64,000 nucleotides of DNA from assembly GCA_008973525.1 (NCBI GenBank), contig WACJ01000502.1, forward strand, positions 1,240,001-1,304,000. Reading direction: 5' to 3'. This stretch comes from Stenopsyche tienmushanensis. Lineage: Eukaryota > Arthropoda > Insecta > Trichoptera > Stenopsychidae. Position numbers and translations under genes: made by a program. Positions 62,901 through 64,000 of the stretch are shown here, one piece after another. Numbering within the stretch: position 1 is the stretch's first letter; each line of letters starts with the position of its first letter. A model generated the notes under the pieces. That model saw only the letters and a list, made by a program, of their open reading frames with translations. It was not told the origin of the DNA and did not search any database.

Positions 62901-64000
62901 AAAAGCTACCAACCTTAGCGAAGGTTATCACACGCGTAGAATGTATCACGCAGTGTGTATAGTGTTAAGTCACAATTAAATACAATAAAAATATTATTTA
63001 TCTACATGACTGGAACTATGATTTATATGCGTATATGGCTGATGTTCACAAAGACAAAAAAAGAATCTTTATACTAAGTGCTTCTCATCTCGCCCCCCTT
63101 CCCCTCTGCATCCTTAAAGTTTAACACTCTCCTTATACAGGGTGTTAGATTTATTCTGGTTGTTTATTTTTACTCGAGTACCAAAACAATGGTCCATAAT
63201 CGGCTTAAGGCGACGAGTGGCACCCTTTTGAAGCACCGCAACATCATCTTTCGCCATTTGTTTATTAAAACATCTCCGTTGGGATTCGGATTACAAAACG
63301 GGGCCCATGCAACAACAGCCAAAAACTTTCAACCATCCAGGTAGGGTCAAAATTAACATTCCCGAAGACAAAATAAAATATAGATTTTATCGCTTTCGAG
63401 CTTCAATTACCGCGACTAATTTCAATTAATTTACATACATTATCACGTTTGAAGGCAACGCCATAATGCGTTAACACATTTACGTACCGCACAGAGGTGA
63501 ACGCACATGTTAACTAATTTATATTAATTTTATACATGTTCTCAAATAATAAGCAAACTGACACTCCCTCGTTACAATCGAGCTTTGGGATTTGGAAAAA
63601 AAAACAACGACATCGTTAAAATGTATGATACAACGTTATGAAAATGTCAAGGTGGAAGACATAATGTTCCTATTAGTAATTTAATAACCCATAACCGGTA
63701 ACGATGCTTGTATCGTATCACGTTATTGGTGAACGTGAATACTTTCAGCCCTTATCGTATGAAGGAAGGAAGGTGTTATGGATATGCGAACGTAATAGGT
63801 TAAGTGGGTATTATGTGAGAAAATTGCGCGATGTATTTGCATTATCCTTTTTACATGATGACGAGCACAAAACACGATTTTGTGGATAAAACTTATAAAT
63901 ATTAGATGTCTTTTTTTTATATAAAATGTGTCAAAAGCAGTATTTGACTGTTACGGATCATAATCAGAAAACATTTTAAGCGGAGAGGGTGAGCAACCCC
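59950..64000. other. non-coding stretch to the right edge
   Basis: No gene recognised. It holds a 15-bp E-box-containing inverted repeat at 59951-60007, a GC-balanced stretch at about 60650-61050, an 8-bp GC-rich hairpin at 62231-62251, an ACAGGGTGTTAGATTTATTC transposon-end-like sequence at 63137, and a short TTAACACATTTACGTACCGC fragment at 63473 resembling the left end of MITE family A. The 61-88 codon frames at 62712, 63078 and 63704 show no motifs. Confidence 0.4.

Noticed and set aside
1..64000. CRISPR array, operon, phage or bacterial genes
   Set aside because: No regularly spaced repeats, no long dense frames; introns and transposons indicate an animal genome.

Overview
The window looks like insect nuclear DNA. 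It is AT-rich, has almost no long open frames, carries eukaryotic GT-AG introns, and contains one recognisable protein-coding gene: three exons of a beaten-path (beat) family immunoglobulin gene on the minus strand. These exons lie at 16604-16393, 5186-5051 and 4973-4714. The phases join exactly (1-0-1-0). They encode the first Ig domain and most of the second, including the conserved YSVKWYKDGNEF block. A signal-peptide exon should lie above 16604 and a C-terminal exon below 4714; I could not find either, so the gene is partial. The species cannot be named from this sequence.

The rest is intronic or intergenic DNA with many decayed transposable elements. From left to right: a mariner relic (1-410); a Tigger/pogo relic (3275-4358); beat exons 2 and 3; a tRNA-derived SINE (5860 and 10645); a TTAA-flanked MITE (10294); a Tc1 relic (12690-13600) interrupted by a pogo-like MITE (13108-13300); a hAT transposase fragment (13740-14160); beat exon 1 (16.4-16.6 kb); further TTAA MITEs (18.6 and 19.3 kb); a LINE 3' relic (19.8 kb); a TA-flanked MITE (21581-21805); a mariner with both ends (28386-29315); a hAT derivative with a perfect 8-bp target duplication (31348-32129); TTAA MITEs (32383, 33702, 34872); an IS630/mariner-like transposase 3' end (37.56-38.14 kb); a foldback MITE (43.6 kb); a TTAA MITE nested between direct repeats (49.0-49.8 kb); a rearranged foldback arm plus a tandem array of a transposase fragment (51.84-52.62 kb); TTAA, pogo-like and foldback MITEs (54.1, 55.0, 55.4 kb); a large TTAA MITE (56.5-57.2 kb); a deleted mariner copy (58.6-59.13 kb); and a second hAT derivative with its own perfect 8-bp duplication (59245-59941).

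Between these elements the sequence is AT-rich and shows nothing I can call a gene. A few stretches have a more balanced base composition and may be regulatory, but this is only an impression. I see no CRISPR array, operon, rRNA, convincing tRNA gene or new multi-gene system. The most informative observations are about transposons: two hAT copies with intact duplications that keep only a transposase C-terminal domain, the nested MITE in Tc1, and fragments suggesting that a foldback MITE family derives from the ends of an IS630/mariner-like transposon.
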